A DNA stretch of 64,000 bases from MED-G105 sp038522945 (GTDB lineage: Bacteria > Pseudomonadota > Alphaproteobacteria > Caulobacterales > Parvularculaceae), in contig JBCBJV010000001.1 in NCBI GenBank assembly GCA_038522945.1, positions 124,001 through 188,000 on the forward strand, in the 5' to 3' direction. Positions 7,199-15,087 of this stretch are shown here, one piece after another (positions within the stretch are counted from its first letter, which is position 1; each line of letters starts with the position of its first letter). Position numbers and translations under genes: made by a program. The notes below the pieces were generated by a model. That model was not told the origin of the DNA, made no database searches, and worked only from the letters and a program-made list of their open reading frames with translations.

Positions 7199-7948
7199 TC
7201 AAGCCTCTATAGTTGCCTGCACAGGGTTGGTAAGGGGCGGTTTAGTTTCTCCTCTGATCAAGTTCAACTCATCCATGGTCACCGTGCGGTCGAACCGGTC
7301 TGCCAGCGATGCATCATGACTAACGAACACAACTGCCGCTCCCTTTGCCTCGGTGATCAGTGTCTCGATGAAGCTATCCCGGGTTTGGGTATCAAGCGCT
7401 GAAGTTGGCTCGTCGGCAATGATGAGGGATGGTCCCCCGATCAAGGCACGCGCCGCTGCAACCCGCTGCTGTTGCCCTACGGACAATTCCGCTGCAGATC
7501 GCTTATCACTCACCTCGCGTGTCAGCCCAAGGCAACCCAGCAAGTCGATTGCGGCGGCGACCCTTCCGTTTTCTGAGGGAGCCACCCGACTGGCACGGAC
7601 CGGCGAGAAACGGCAGGGCAACAAGACATTTTCCACAAGGGTCAGATAGGGAACCAGATTAAACTGCTGAAAGATAACTCCCATGTCATCGGCCCTGAGG
7701 CGATCACGGTCAGCCGCGGACAGCGTATGAAACGGCTTTCCAAGAATGTTCACTTCCCCGGAGGTCGCGGAAAAGACACCTGCAACAACGCCAAGCAAAG
7801 TCGATTTTCCGCTGCCACTCGGCCCTTTGAGAAAGAGCCGTTCGCCCTGTTGAACGACGAACTTGTCGATCCGAAGAACGCTCACATCGTTCTCCCACGC
7901 AAATTCCAGATTCTGAATATCAATGCAGGGGGAGCTGTCTCGTTTCAC
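7199..7948 (-). CDS. ABC transporter ATP-binding protein (Zrg-like system)
   Basis: 249 residues. Walker A GPSGSGKST lies at 42-50, the signature ELSVGQQQR at about 154-162, Walker B LIIADEP near 175-181, and the H-loop in VSHD. The sequence belongs to the LolD/MacB-like ATPase group that pairs with FtsX-type permeases. It is the first gene of the minus-strand operon ending with the ZrgA-like gene. Its upstream region is shared with the divergent PhoX-like gene and contains a strong inverted repeat (8012-8033). It supplies the energy for the proposed zinc-linked transporter. Confidence 0.8.
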   Translation of the reverse strand: MKRDSSPCIDIQNLEFAWENDVSVLRIDKFVVQQGERLFLKGPSGSGKSTLLGVVAGVFSATSGEVNILGKPFHTLSAADRDRLRADDMGVIFQQFNLVPYLTLVENVLLPCRFSPVRASRVAPSENGRVAAAIDLLGCLGLTREVSDKRSAAELSVGQQQRVAAARALIGGPSLIIADEPTSALDTQTRDSFIETLITEAKGAAVVFVSHDASLADRFDRTVTMDELNLIRGETKPPLTNPVQATIEA

Positions 7949-8011
7949 AATACGACTTCGGTTACGCGGTTCGTGCTGAAGAGCAAGCCGAATTCAGCAG
8001 GTTGTCGTCGT

Positions 8012-8033
8012 TGTATCATATAGCAATGATACA
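8012..8033. promoter_or_regulatory. Perfect 8-bp inverted repeat between divergent ABC operon and phosphatase gene
   Basis: TGTATCAT and ATGATACA are separated by 6 bases. The repeat lies 64 bases before the ATPase start and 43 bases before the phosphatase start, a typical place for a dimeric repressor or activator. It could serve Zur, but it is not a close match to the other two candidate sites, so a different regulator is possible. Confidence 0.45.
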
Positions 8034-8075
8034 GGTTATTGGCCAAACAGGGTCGAATAAAGAAGGGGAATTCAC

Positions 8076-10007
8076 ATGGACGAGAGCGAAAACAAATCCT
8101 CCAATCCGCGCATTGCGGCGGGTGCCCGCACAATCGGCGACATTGTGGAGGCACGGCTTTCCCGCAGAGGCTTCATGGCAGGGCTTGGCGCAACGGCGAC
8201 CATGGCAAATGCGTCATGCACAACCTCACGGTCTGGCGAAGCACCTGGCGCTGTTGGATCAGTGGTCTCGACAGAACCGGTCAGGGTTTCCTTTCCAGAA
8301 ATCACGCGCGGCGCGGACGAATTCACCCATATCCCAGATGGTTACCTCTCCGACTTAGTTATTCGCTGGGGTGACCCGATATTTCCCGATGCGCCGGCAT
8401 TCGACGCAATGAAACAGACTGCTGCCGCCCAAGAACGTCAGTTCGGTTATAACAATGACTTCATTGGCTATCACCCGCTCTCAAGTACCAATGGCACCGA
8501 GCGGGGCCTTCTTTGCGTCAACCACGAATATACATCCACGCGACTCATGTTCCCGGGTTTCGGAAGCGGACGCGCCCTCACCGAAGAAGAATGCGCTGTA
8601 GAATTGGCCGCCCATGGCGGCACCATCGTTGAAATTGAAAAGACCAGTGAGGGAGCCTGGAAACCGGTTGTTGCCTCACCTTACAACCGCCGCATCACTG
8701 GCGGGTCAACGCCCATGGGTATCACAGGACCAGCGGCAGGATCCGACCGGCTAAAGACGGCGGAAGATCCGACCGGCACAAAGGTTATTGGTACACTGAA
8801 CAATTGTGCTGGCGGGATGACGCCCTGGGGCACCTTCCTAATGGCGGAAGAGAACTTTAATGGATGCTTCCTTGGCGAACTGCCAGAGGGCCATCCGGAA
8901 GCGGAAAACCACGCGCGCTATGGCGTCCCGAGAGGCTGGTACCAATGGGGTCAATACTTGGATCGATTCGATGTTGCTAAGACGCCAAATGAGCCCAACC
9001 GGTTTGGCTGGATTGTCGAAGTCGACATTCTCGATCCCACCTCCGAGCCGAAGAAACGAACGGCTCTGGGTCGATTTAAGCACGAGGGGGCGGAAAGTGT
9101 TGTTGCGCCAGACGGCCGTGTTGTTGTCTATATGGGTGACGATCAGCGGTTTGATTATGTCTACAAGTATGTTTCGGCACGTCGCTTCGATCCATCCGAC
9201 CGTGTCGCGAACTTTAGTCTGCTAGATGACGGCACACTTTATGTCGGGCAGTTCACTGAAGATGGCGTTCTCACTTGGCTGCCGCTTGTCTTCGGGAATG
9301 GCCCCCTCACCCCCGAGAACGGATTCACCTCTCAAGCGGATGTGATGATTGAAAGCCGCCGTGCGGCAGACCTTCTTGGGGCAACGCCCATGGACCGCCC
9401 AGAAGACGTGGAGCCAGACCTTGCGACCGGGAGGGTCTATGTCATGCTGACAAACAACAATCAGCGCACCGCGGAGCAGGTCGACGCCGCTAATCCGCGT
9501 GCAAACAATATCACCGGACAGATCATCGAGATCACCGAACCAGACGGTGACTTCGCTGCAACCAAGTCGACCTGGGAGATCTTGGTGCAATGCGGCGACC
9601 CGGCGGACCCCGCCGCTGGTGCCACATGGAACACCGCAACGTCAGAAAACGGCTGGTTCGGCTCTCCGGACAACTGCGCCATAGACCCTAAAGGTCGGCT
9701 CTGGGTCTCAACTGACGGCAACGAAGCCACCGGGGCAAATGACGGGCTTTGGGCAATGGCGACCGATGGCCCCGATCGAGGCACAGGCCGCGCCTTCTTC
9801 AGGGCGCCCAACGGGGCAGAAGTCTGCGGTCCGCGTTTTACCGAGGATGGCCGCACAGTCTTCCTGGCGGTCCAACATCCGGGGGACGGCCGAAATACCA
9901 GTTTTGAGGCGCCTTCCACACGGTGGCCGGATTTCGACCCGGCCGTTCCGCCGCGTCCGAGCGTCATCGCGATTCGCCGGAAGGATGGTGGGGAAATTGG
10001 CGGTTGA
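8076..10007 (+). CDS. phoX: PhoX-family (DUF839) Tat-exported phosphatase
   Basis: 643 residues. AAGGGGA lies upstream of the ATG. A twin-arginine signal SRRGFMAG at about residues 29-36, followed by a hydrophobic stretch and a Cys, indicates folded export, possibly as a lipoprotein. The rest matches the PhoX/DUF839 family: a beta-propeller-like protein with motifs such as NHEYTS, GGMTPWGT, AEEN, and DDQRFDYVYKY. PhoX enzymes are calcium/iron alkaline phosphatases that release phosphate from organic phosphoesters in the periplasm or outside. No Pho box was recognised. A zinc-independent phosphatase beside a zinc-uptake cluster is noteworthy, since PhoA-type enzymes need zinc. Family strong, substrate uncertain. 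Confidence 0.8.
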   Translation: MDESENKSSNPRIAAGARTIGDIVEARLSRRGFMAGLGATATMANASCTTSRSGEAPGAVGSVVSTEPVRVSFPEITRGADEFTHIPDGYLSDLVIRWGDPIFPDAPAFDAMKQTAAAQERQFGYNNDFIGYHPLSSTNGTERGLLCVNHEYTSTRLMFPGFGSGRALTEEECAVELAAHGGTIVEIEKTSEGAWKPVVASPYNRRITGGSTPMGITGPAAGSDRLKTAEDPTGTKVIGTLNNCAGGMTPWGTFLMAEENFNGCFLGELPEGHPEAENHARYGVPRGWYQWGQYLDRFDVAKTPNEPNRFGWIVEVDILDPTSEPKKRTALGRFKHEGAESVVAPDGRVVVYMGDDQRFDYVYKYVSARRFDPSDRVANFSLLDDGTLYVGQFTEDGVLTWLPLVFGNGPLTPENGFTSQADVMIESRRAADLLGATPMDRPEDVEPDLATGRVYVMLTNNNQRTAEQVDAANPRANNITGQIIEITEPDGDFAATKSTWEILVQCGDPADPAAGATWNTATSENGWFGSPDNCAIDPKGRLWVSTDGNEATGANDGLWAMATDGPDRGTGRAFFRAPNGAEVCGPRFTEDGRTVFLAVQHPGDGRNTSFEAPSTRWPDFDPAVPPRPSVIAIRRKDGGEIGG

Positions 10008-10154
10008 TCAACATTCCGGCCCATTTCCCGGCGACTTGCCTCGGTGGTTTATGCCAGGAATTGCGGCGCGCCGTTCCTTTCGCGCGATAAACCGATGTCC
10101 GGTGTGATAGCGTCACTCTTGGATTTGCTGACTATACCCGGATCAACTAGACCT

Positions 10155-10199
10155 ACCCTACCCTGATGCTTTTGAGCGAGGATCAGTAAGGGGTAGGGT
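10155..10199. repeat. Inverted repeat between phoX-like gene and peptidase gene
   Basis: ACCCTACCC(TGAT) pairs with ATCAG(TAAG)GGGTAGGGT. This gives a long stem with a small bulge and a 14-base loop. No T-run follows on either strand. It may be an RNA end or processing structure for the phosphatase mRNA or a leader element of the peptidase gene. Confidence 0.45.
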
Positions 10200-10332
10200 C
10201 TGGCGCTTGCGTTTTTGGGCATGCGTCTTTGAGCACCTGCCGCTTGGTGCCCGTAATTTTGGGAATTCTTGTTCCTGCGATTCGCGCACCTGAGACTTGT
10301 GCTGCTGGGGATTGGATTTTTGGAGAACAAGA

Positions 10333-12522
10333 ATGAAGAAGTTTTTACCTACTGTTTCAATTGCCGCGCTGGCAATTGCACTGACGGCTTGCGGCAATGA
10401 GACAGGTGCCACTGACGCGGGCGCGGACGCCAATAACACCGAAGAGGTGGAAGAAACCAAAGTGAGCGAAGCGGATCTGAGCAACAATCCGTTTTCGAAA
10501 GATTGGGACACCCCTTACGGCGTACCGCCTTTTTCTGAAATTGCCGATGATGACTACATGCCGGCGATTGATGCAGCAGTTGTTGAATTGCGCGCCGAAA
10601 TTGATGGCATCGTGAACAATGCTGATGCACCTAATTTTGAAAATACCATTGTCGCGCTGGATATGGTTGGAAACCAACTCGGTAAAATCACGAGCACGTT
10701 CGGCAACATAACTAATACGGATACGAACGATACACTGCGGGACCTGGAAACCAAAATCTATCCAATGCTCACCCGCGAGTACAATGCGATCCAATTCAAT
10801 GAAGTGCTATTCGACCGCGTAAAATCAGTATACGCTGAAAAAGATAATCTTGACCTTGATGAGCAGGATGCGCGTCTGCTGGAATTGACCCATCGCAACT
10901 TCGTCCGTGCAGGTGCCGCCCTTGATAAAGAAACCAAGGACCGGGTTGCCGAAATCAATGAAGAGATTTCGGGTCTCACAACCAAGTTCGGCCAAAACCT
11001 GCTGGCCGAAACCACCGGGTTCAAGATGGAAATCACCGATCCCGCTGACCTGGGCGGTCTGAGCGATAGCTTCAAAGCAGCGATCAAAGTTGACGGTGAA
11101 GACAAATGGGTTGTCGGCGTAAACCGGTCTCCGTTTGAAACCTTCATGACCCAATCAACGAACCGCGAGCTTCGCGAGAAACTCTTTAACGGCTACCGCC
11201 TGCGTGCTTCTGGAGGTGAAAACGACAACGGCCCGCTCGCGATCAAAATCGCCCAGCTTCGAGCCGAGCGCGCAACGCTCATGGGCTACAAATCCCATGC
11301 GCATTATCAGCTTGAAACTCGAATGGCGAAATCGCCGGAGGCAGCGGAAGAGTTTCTGCTGCGTGTCTGGCGGCCGGGTCTTGTGCGCGCCGGCGAAGAA
11401 CTGGCCGACATTCAGGCCTTGATCGAAGCCGATGGCGACAGCTTCACCGCTGCCGGCCATGACTGGTGGCACTATGCGGAGCGTGTTCGTCAAGAGCGCT
11501 ATGCCTTCGACGACGCGGCTCTTGCGCCCTACTTCGAACTGAATGCAGTTCGTCAGGGGGCGTTTGATGTTGCGGGCAGGCTTTTCGGCATTACGTTCGA
11601 AACGGTCGACACCCCGCTCTGGAACCCCGTCGTCACGTCATATGATGTGAAAGACGAAAACGGCAATCATCTTGGCCTGTTCATGATGGACATGTATGCC
11701 CGCGACTCAAAGCGCGGCGGCGCCTGGATGAGCACTTATCGTGATGCTTCAGACATCGACGGCAATCGTGTCCGACCAATCGTCACAAACAACATGAACC
11801 TGATTACGCCGCCGGAAGGCGAGCCAACGCTCATGCGCTATGACGAAGTGGAAACTCTGTTCCACGAGTTCGGCCATGGTCTGCACGGTCTGATGACCCA
11901 GATTAAGTATGAGAACTTCTCTGGTGTCGATGGGCCGCGTGACTATACGGAATTCCCTGCTCAAATCATGGAACACTGGGCCGGTCAGGAGTCAGTGCTT
12001 GCTGAATATGCAACCCACCATGAGACCGGCGAAGTTATTCCTGGTGAACTGATCGAAAAGATGCGCAATGCCTCGACCTTCAATCAGGGCTTCAAGACCA
12101 CCGAGTTCATTGCCGCTTCTCTGCTTGATCTCGCTTGGCACAGCCTGACACCGGAACAGGCCGCAGAAATCACCGATGCGCGCGCCTTTGAAAAGCAAGT
12201 CCTTGAGGGGTATGGGCTACCAGCGGAAATCGAACCGCGCTACCGGTCGCAATACTTCTCACATATTTTTGCAGGCGGCTATTCAGCCGGTTATTATGCC
12301 TATCTGTGGTCGGAAATTCTGGATGCAGATGGGTTTACCGCATTTGAAGAAACCGGCGATATCTTCGATCCGGAACTTGCCAAAAACCTGAAAACCTGGG
12401 TCTTTGAAGCCGGCGGCCTCCGCGAAGCAGATGAACTCTACCGGAACTTCCGCGGTAAAGATCCGGAGATTGAACCGCTTCTGCGAATTCGCGGACTGGA
12501 TGGGGCCGGCACCGGCGGCTGA
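10333..12522 (+). CDS. dcp: M3-family zinc metallopeptidase lipoprotein (peptidyl-dipeptidase Dcp type)
   Basis: 729 residues. The ATG at 10333 is chosen over an in-frame start at 10297 because it follows TGGAGAA and opens a proper lipoprotein signal (ALAIALTAC-G). After an acidic linker the whole length matches M3 oligopeptidases/dipeptidyl carboxypeptidases. The catalytic zinc site HEFGH lies at about residues 511-515, with a downstream Glu in the FPAQIMEHW block. These enzymes trim short peptides, and the lipobox suggests periplasmic attachment to a membrane. It is a single-gene unit ending at a strong terminator. PrlC/thimet-like relatives are an alternative, but the FSGVDGPRDYTEFPAQ region favours Dcp. 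Confidence 0.85.
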   Translation: MKKFLPTVSIAALAIALTACGNETGATDAGADANNTEEVEETKVSEADLSNNPFSKDWDTPYGVPPFSEIADDDYMPAIDAAVVELRAEIDGIVNNADAPNFENTIVALDMVGNQLGKITSTFGNITNTDTNDTLRDLETKIYPMLTREYNAIQFNEVLFDRVKSVYAEKDNLDLDEQDARLLELTHRNFVRAGAALDKETKDRVAEINEEISGLTTKFGQNLLAETTGFKMEITDPADLGGLSDSFKAAIKVDGEDKWVVGVNRSPFETFMTQSTNRELREKLFNGYRLRASGGENDNGPLAIKIAQLRAERATLMGYKSHAHYQLETRMAKSPEAAEEFLLRVWRPGLVRAGEELADIQALIEADGDSFTAAGHDWWHYAERVRQERYAFDDAALAPYFELNAVRQGAFDVAGRLFGITFETVDTPLWNPVVTSYDVKDENGNHLGLFMMDMYARDSKRGGAWMSTYRDASDIDGNRVRPIVTNNMNLITPPEGEPTLMRYDEVETLFHEFGHGLHGLMTQIKYENFSGVDGPRDYTEFPAQIMEHWAGQESVLAEYATHHETGEVIPGELIEKMRNASTFNQGFKTTEFIAASLLDLAWHSLTPEQAAEITDARAFEKQVLEGYGLPAEIEPRYRSQYFSHIFAGGYSAGYYAYLWSEILDADGFTAFEETGDIFDPELAKNLKTWVFEAGGLREADELYRNFRGKDPEIEPLLRIRGLDGAGTGG

Positions 12523-12618
12523 TCGCGCCAACATGTCATTAGATCCCGGACAAGCAACTAAGCATCGTCCAGGGTCTTATGCCTGAGGGCAGTCACCCAA
12601 CTACTTAATCAATGGATG

Positions 12619-12655
12619 AACCGGACCGTCCCGCACAAGGGTGGTCCGGTTTTTA
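12619..12655 (+). terminator. Intrinsic terminator, usable in both directions
   Basis: AACCGGACC and GGTCCGGTT form a 9-bp stem followed by TTTTATT. It lies about 100 bases after the peptidase stop. The reverse strand also shows the stem with A/T flanks, so it can serve the convergent HupE-like gene ending at 12675. Confidence 0.85.
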
Positions 12656-12674
12656 TTGAGAGCAGGCAGGGAGA

Positions 12675-13490
12675 CTAGATGCCAAGGACACGCGTTACCG
12701 CCCACCAAAGGCCGATCGCACCGATCACTAAGGAGCATGGGAGGACGACAACCTGACGATAAGACAGGTTCGTCTCGGCGAGACGTGATTTTATGGGTAT
12801 GCTGAGCAAAAGAGCAGCGATGACCACCGACAGTTGGCCAATCTCCACACCGATGTTAAATCCGATGAGCGACGACCAGAACTGATCGGGAGGCAGGCCC
12901 ACCTCTCGGATGAACCCCGCAAAGCCCATTCCATGAAACAAACCAAAACCAACAACGAGCAATAGCCGCCATCTGGAAATTTCCCGGGTAAACAGGTTTT
13001 CGATTGCAACGATAGCGATTGACAGAGCGATCAAGGGTTCAACGACCGAGGCAGGCGGCTCAATCACGCCCGCCGCTGTCATGCCGAGGGTCAGAGTATG
13101 TGCGACGGTGAATGCAGATATCTGTAAGATCAAACTGCGCATGCGCTCCGAGGCGAGAAACAATGCCAGCACGAACAAAATATGGTCTGTCCCGCCGGGC
13201 AGAATATGCTGTACACCAATTTTAATGTACAATAGCGCCGTATCCAGGGGCGAGCGGACATTACCTTCCTCGTCGAGCAGAGGAGTAGAGACCTCAGCGT
13301 CGGAACGATTGGTTTCCGCCAATCGACGGCAAAGCTCCGGCGCAAGCCCTCCATCAGCCTCACAGAAGTCATCTTCCGGATGGGCCTCCGCCACGCCAGG
13401 AAAAGCGATCGCTAAACAGACAAGCACCCCAAGCAGCACAACGATGTATGGAACTACTCGAAAAGCATCGGGTCTAAGAGTAATGGTCAT
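12675..13490 (-). CDS. HupE/UreJ-type membrane protein, putative metal transporter
   Basis: 271 residues from the ATG at 13490; a TTG at 13526 would add 12 residues. An N-terminal membrane/signal segment ends near AEAHPED. Two family hallmarks follow: HILPGGTDHILFVLALFL (about residues 100-117) and FGLFHGMGFAG (about 183-193). About six further hydrophobic helices complete the protein. HupE/UreJ proteins are linked to nickel or cobalt uptake; this shorter second subfamily has no proven substrate and is often near metal-regulated genes. Conserved His and Asp in the hallmarks could coordinate metal. It may form a unit with the small reading frame upstream and be controlled by the candidate site at 13773-13787. 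Confidence 0.75.
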   Translation of the reverse strand: MTITLRPDAFRVVPYIVVLLGVLVCLAIAFPGVAEAHPEDDFCEADGGLAPELCRRLAETNRSDAEVSTPLLDEEGNVRSPLDTALLYIKIGVQHILPGGTDHILFVLALFLASERMRSLILQISAFTVAHTLTLGMTAAGVIEPPASVVEPLIALSIAIVAIENLFTREISRWRLLLVVGFGLFHGMGFAGFIREVGLPPDQFWSSLIGFNIGVEIGQLSVVIAALLLSIPIKSRLAETNLSYRQVVVLPCSLVIGAIGLWWAVTRVLGI

Positions 13491-13543
13491 AATCGTTTTG
13501 ACACTTGTTGGTTGCGGTGGAGGCAAATTTTAATCTGGGACTA

Positions 13544-13744
13544 TCAAAGCGTGGAGGCATCGCCAATGACAAGACTTGAACTGACGATGACGCGTAGAAC
13601 GCCTCCTCTCACGACGACCTTTGAGCCAATGGCACCGGTAGGACACATTCCCTTAACAGAAATGAGAGCCGGCAACTGAAATTCGATTGAGAAGTTTTGA
13701 GCAGATCTGCACGCACTCCAAGCCCGTCGGTTAGTATTTGCCAT
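13544..13744 (-). CDS. Small uncertain open reading frame upstream of the HupE-like gene
   Basis: 66 codons ending 53 bases before the HupE-like ATG. It starts 28 bases downstream of the palindromic site at 13773-13787. It has a mildly hydrophobic C-terminal half and no recognised domain; its ribosome-binding site is weak. It could be a short leader peptide, a real small protein, or chance. Confidence 0.25.
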   Translation of the reverse strand: MANTNRRAWSACRSAQNFSIEFQLPALISVKGMCPTGAIGSKVVVRGGVLRVIVSSSLVIGDASTL

Positions 13745-13772
13745 CGGGGTCGGTGATTAACTGACTTTACAA

Positions 13773-13787
13773 TGTGATGGTATAACA
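13773..13787. promoter_or_regulatory. Candidate Zur-type operator between the HupE-like and MerC genes
   Basis: TGTGATGGTATAACA shares TGTG at the left and a TAT.ACA right half with the site at 2679-2693, and carries the TATAACA half seen in Zur operators. It lies in the divergent region between the minus-strand HupE unit and the plus-strand MerC gene. Control of both by the Fur/Zur protein is inferred. Confidence 0.35.
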
Positions 13788-13924
13788 ATATGCGTCCTCT
13801 GTTCTGTCGGCTCGGATCGATGACCGACTTGTCTCAAATTCCAATCGCCTTGGAAGTCCAGGTAATAAGCGGCAATGCAATCTCAGCGTACGATTGATAG
13901 ATCGCCCAAGAAGGGACGTCACAA

Positions 13925-14329
13925 TTGATCTCGACAGCTTCAAGGGGACCCATTGATCTCATCAGTGCAGGTTTGTCCGCGGTATGCATTATCCACTGTT
14001 TGGCCCTGCCACTTTTGGGCGCGGTGAGCCCCATCCTGGCCAGCTGGTCCGAGATTGAATGGATCCACAAAGGACTTGTGCTGACGGCAGCGCCGCTCTC
14101 GCTCGCTGCAATAATCGGGCGTTCATCGACCCGCGGCGGGCAGCGCTTTGCACTGATTGCGATGATTGGCCTGGCGCTCCTGATCGCCGCTGTCTTTGTC
14201 GAAAGGCTTCACGACTATGAGCGCCCTCTCACCTTGCTTGGTGGCATCATTCTGGGTGGCGCCCATATCGCTTGGTGGCTTTCCCACCGTCATCGGCGGG
14301 ACAACCCTCAAGCCACGAATTCATCGTAA
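13925..14329 (+). CDS. MerC-domain membrane protein
   Basis: 134 residues from a TTG start at 13925, chosen because AGAAGGGA sits 8 bases upstream and no ATG fits. Four hydrophobic segments are present. The MerC hallmark CIIHCLALPLL (Cys21, Cys25) is in the first. MerC proteins move mercuric ions across the inner membrane in mer operons; stand-alone versions occur in many marine proteobacteria near Fur/Zur-type genes and may handle other soft metals. No merA or merR is visible here, so mercury resistance is unlikely. Placement opposite the HupE-like gene with a shared candidate operator suggests a metal-homeostasis role. Confidence 0.75.
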   Translation: MISTASRGPIDLISAGLSAVCIIHCLALPLLGAVSPILASWSEIEWIHKGLVLTAAPLSLAAIIGRSSTRGGQRFALIAMIGLALLIAAVFVERLHDYERPLTLLGGIILGGAHIAWWLSHRHRRDNPQATNSS

Positions 14330-14338
14330 GCCGCTTCG

Positions 14339-14920
14339 CTAGTCGGAATCGGCTGCGTCGTTCGTCTCATCTGTTTCGTTAAAGTCTTCGCTTGCTTGCT
14401 CTTTGCGATAGGCATCAGGGACTTCACGTTCCGGTGGTTCTGCTCCAGGCAAAAAGTAAAGGTAGGGTGCATCGTAAGCGATCGGGTTATCTGACAAGCG
14501 CTTGTCAAAGACAACGTCGTGCATAATCCGACCGGGCATGAAGGTGAAAAAGCCTGCAATCACCAAACCACCAATAAAAATGCCCATAAACGAGCCGCCA
14601 TGGCGCTTCATATCGGGACCGCCCCGAAAAATTCTAATCAGCCCGCCAACTAGGCCGAATGTCGTCAGTGGGATGAATATATAGTGGATAAAAGTGAAAT
14701 GCGCCGTGATCGGCTCCCCGGGCGCCCTTGGGTGAACGATGAAAACCGCTGAAACGATGACTGTGGCCATCAAAATCACCCAAACGGGCCCAATAACCCT
14801 GTGGGGCACAGTGCCTTTTGGCGCGGCGAACTGGATGATCCCAAGGACCAACGCTGCCATCGCAGCAAAAGCGTGGACCTGGATGTGCCAGGGAGCTGAC
14901 AAAAGTGGGACGAGCGACAT
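14339..14920 (-). CDS. DUF2306 membrane protein
   Basis: 193 residues. GGAGG lies 9 bases before the ATG. Four to five hydrophobic helices fill residues about 10-135, with the family motif block LGIIQFAAPKG plus HRVIGPVWV, and HYIFIPLTT in the third segment. The C-terminal 50 residues are hydrophilic and acidic. The family has no assigned function. The gene converges on the MerC gene (9 bases between stops) and stands alone on its strand. Confidence 0.7.
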   Translation of the reverse strand: MSLVPLLSAPWHIQVHAFAAMAALVLGIIQFAAPKGTVPHRVIGPVWVILMATVIVSAVFIVHPRAPGEPITAHFTFIHYIFIPLTTFGLVGGLIRIFRGGPDMKRHGGSFMGIFIGGLVIAGFFTFMPGRIMHDVVFDKRLSDNPIAYDAPYLYFLPGAEPPEREVPDAYRKEQASEDFNETDETNDAADSD

Positions 14921-15087
14921 AGGTCATAACCTCCAAATCCACCGCAAGCGCGGTACGCATTTTCAGAGATTATGGGCTAGGCGCCTGTTCTGGCAAGAAG
15001 CGCCAGACACCGGCAACAACCGCGTGGCCGAAAAGCCAACTCCACTTAGTTGCCGCGCGTTTAGTATCGCCGCTATCGATCTAACCG

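Noticed and set aside
13925..14329. Mercury resistance determinant
   Set aside because: Only a MerC-domain protein is present; no merA, merR, merT or merP nearby, so a mer operon is not supported.
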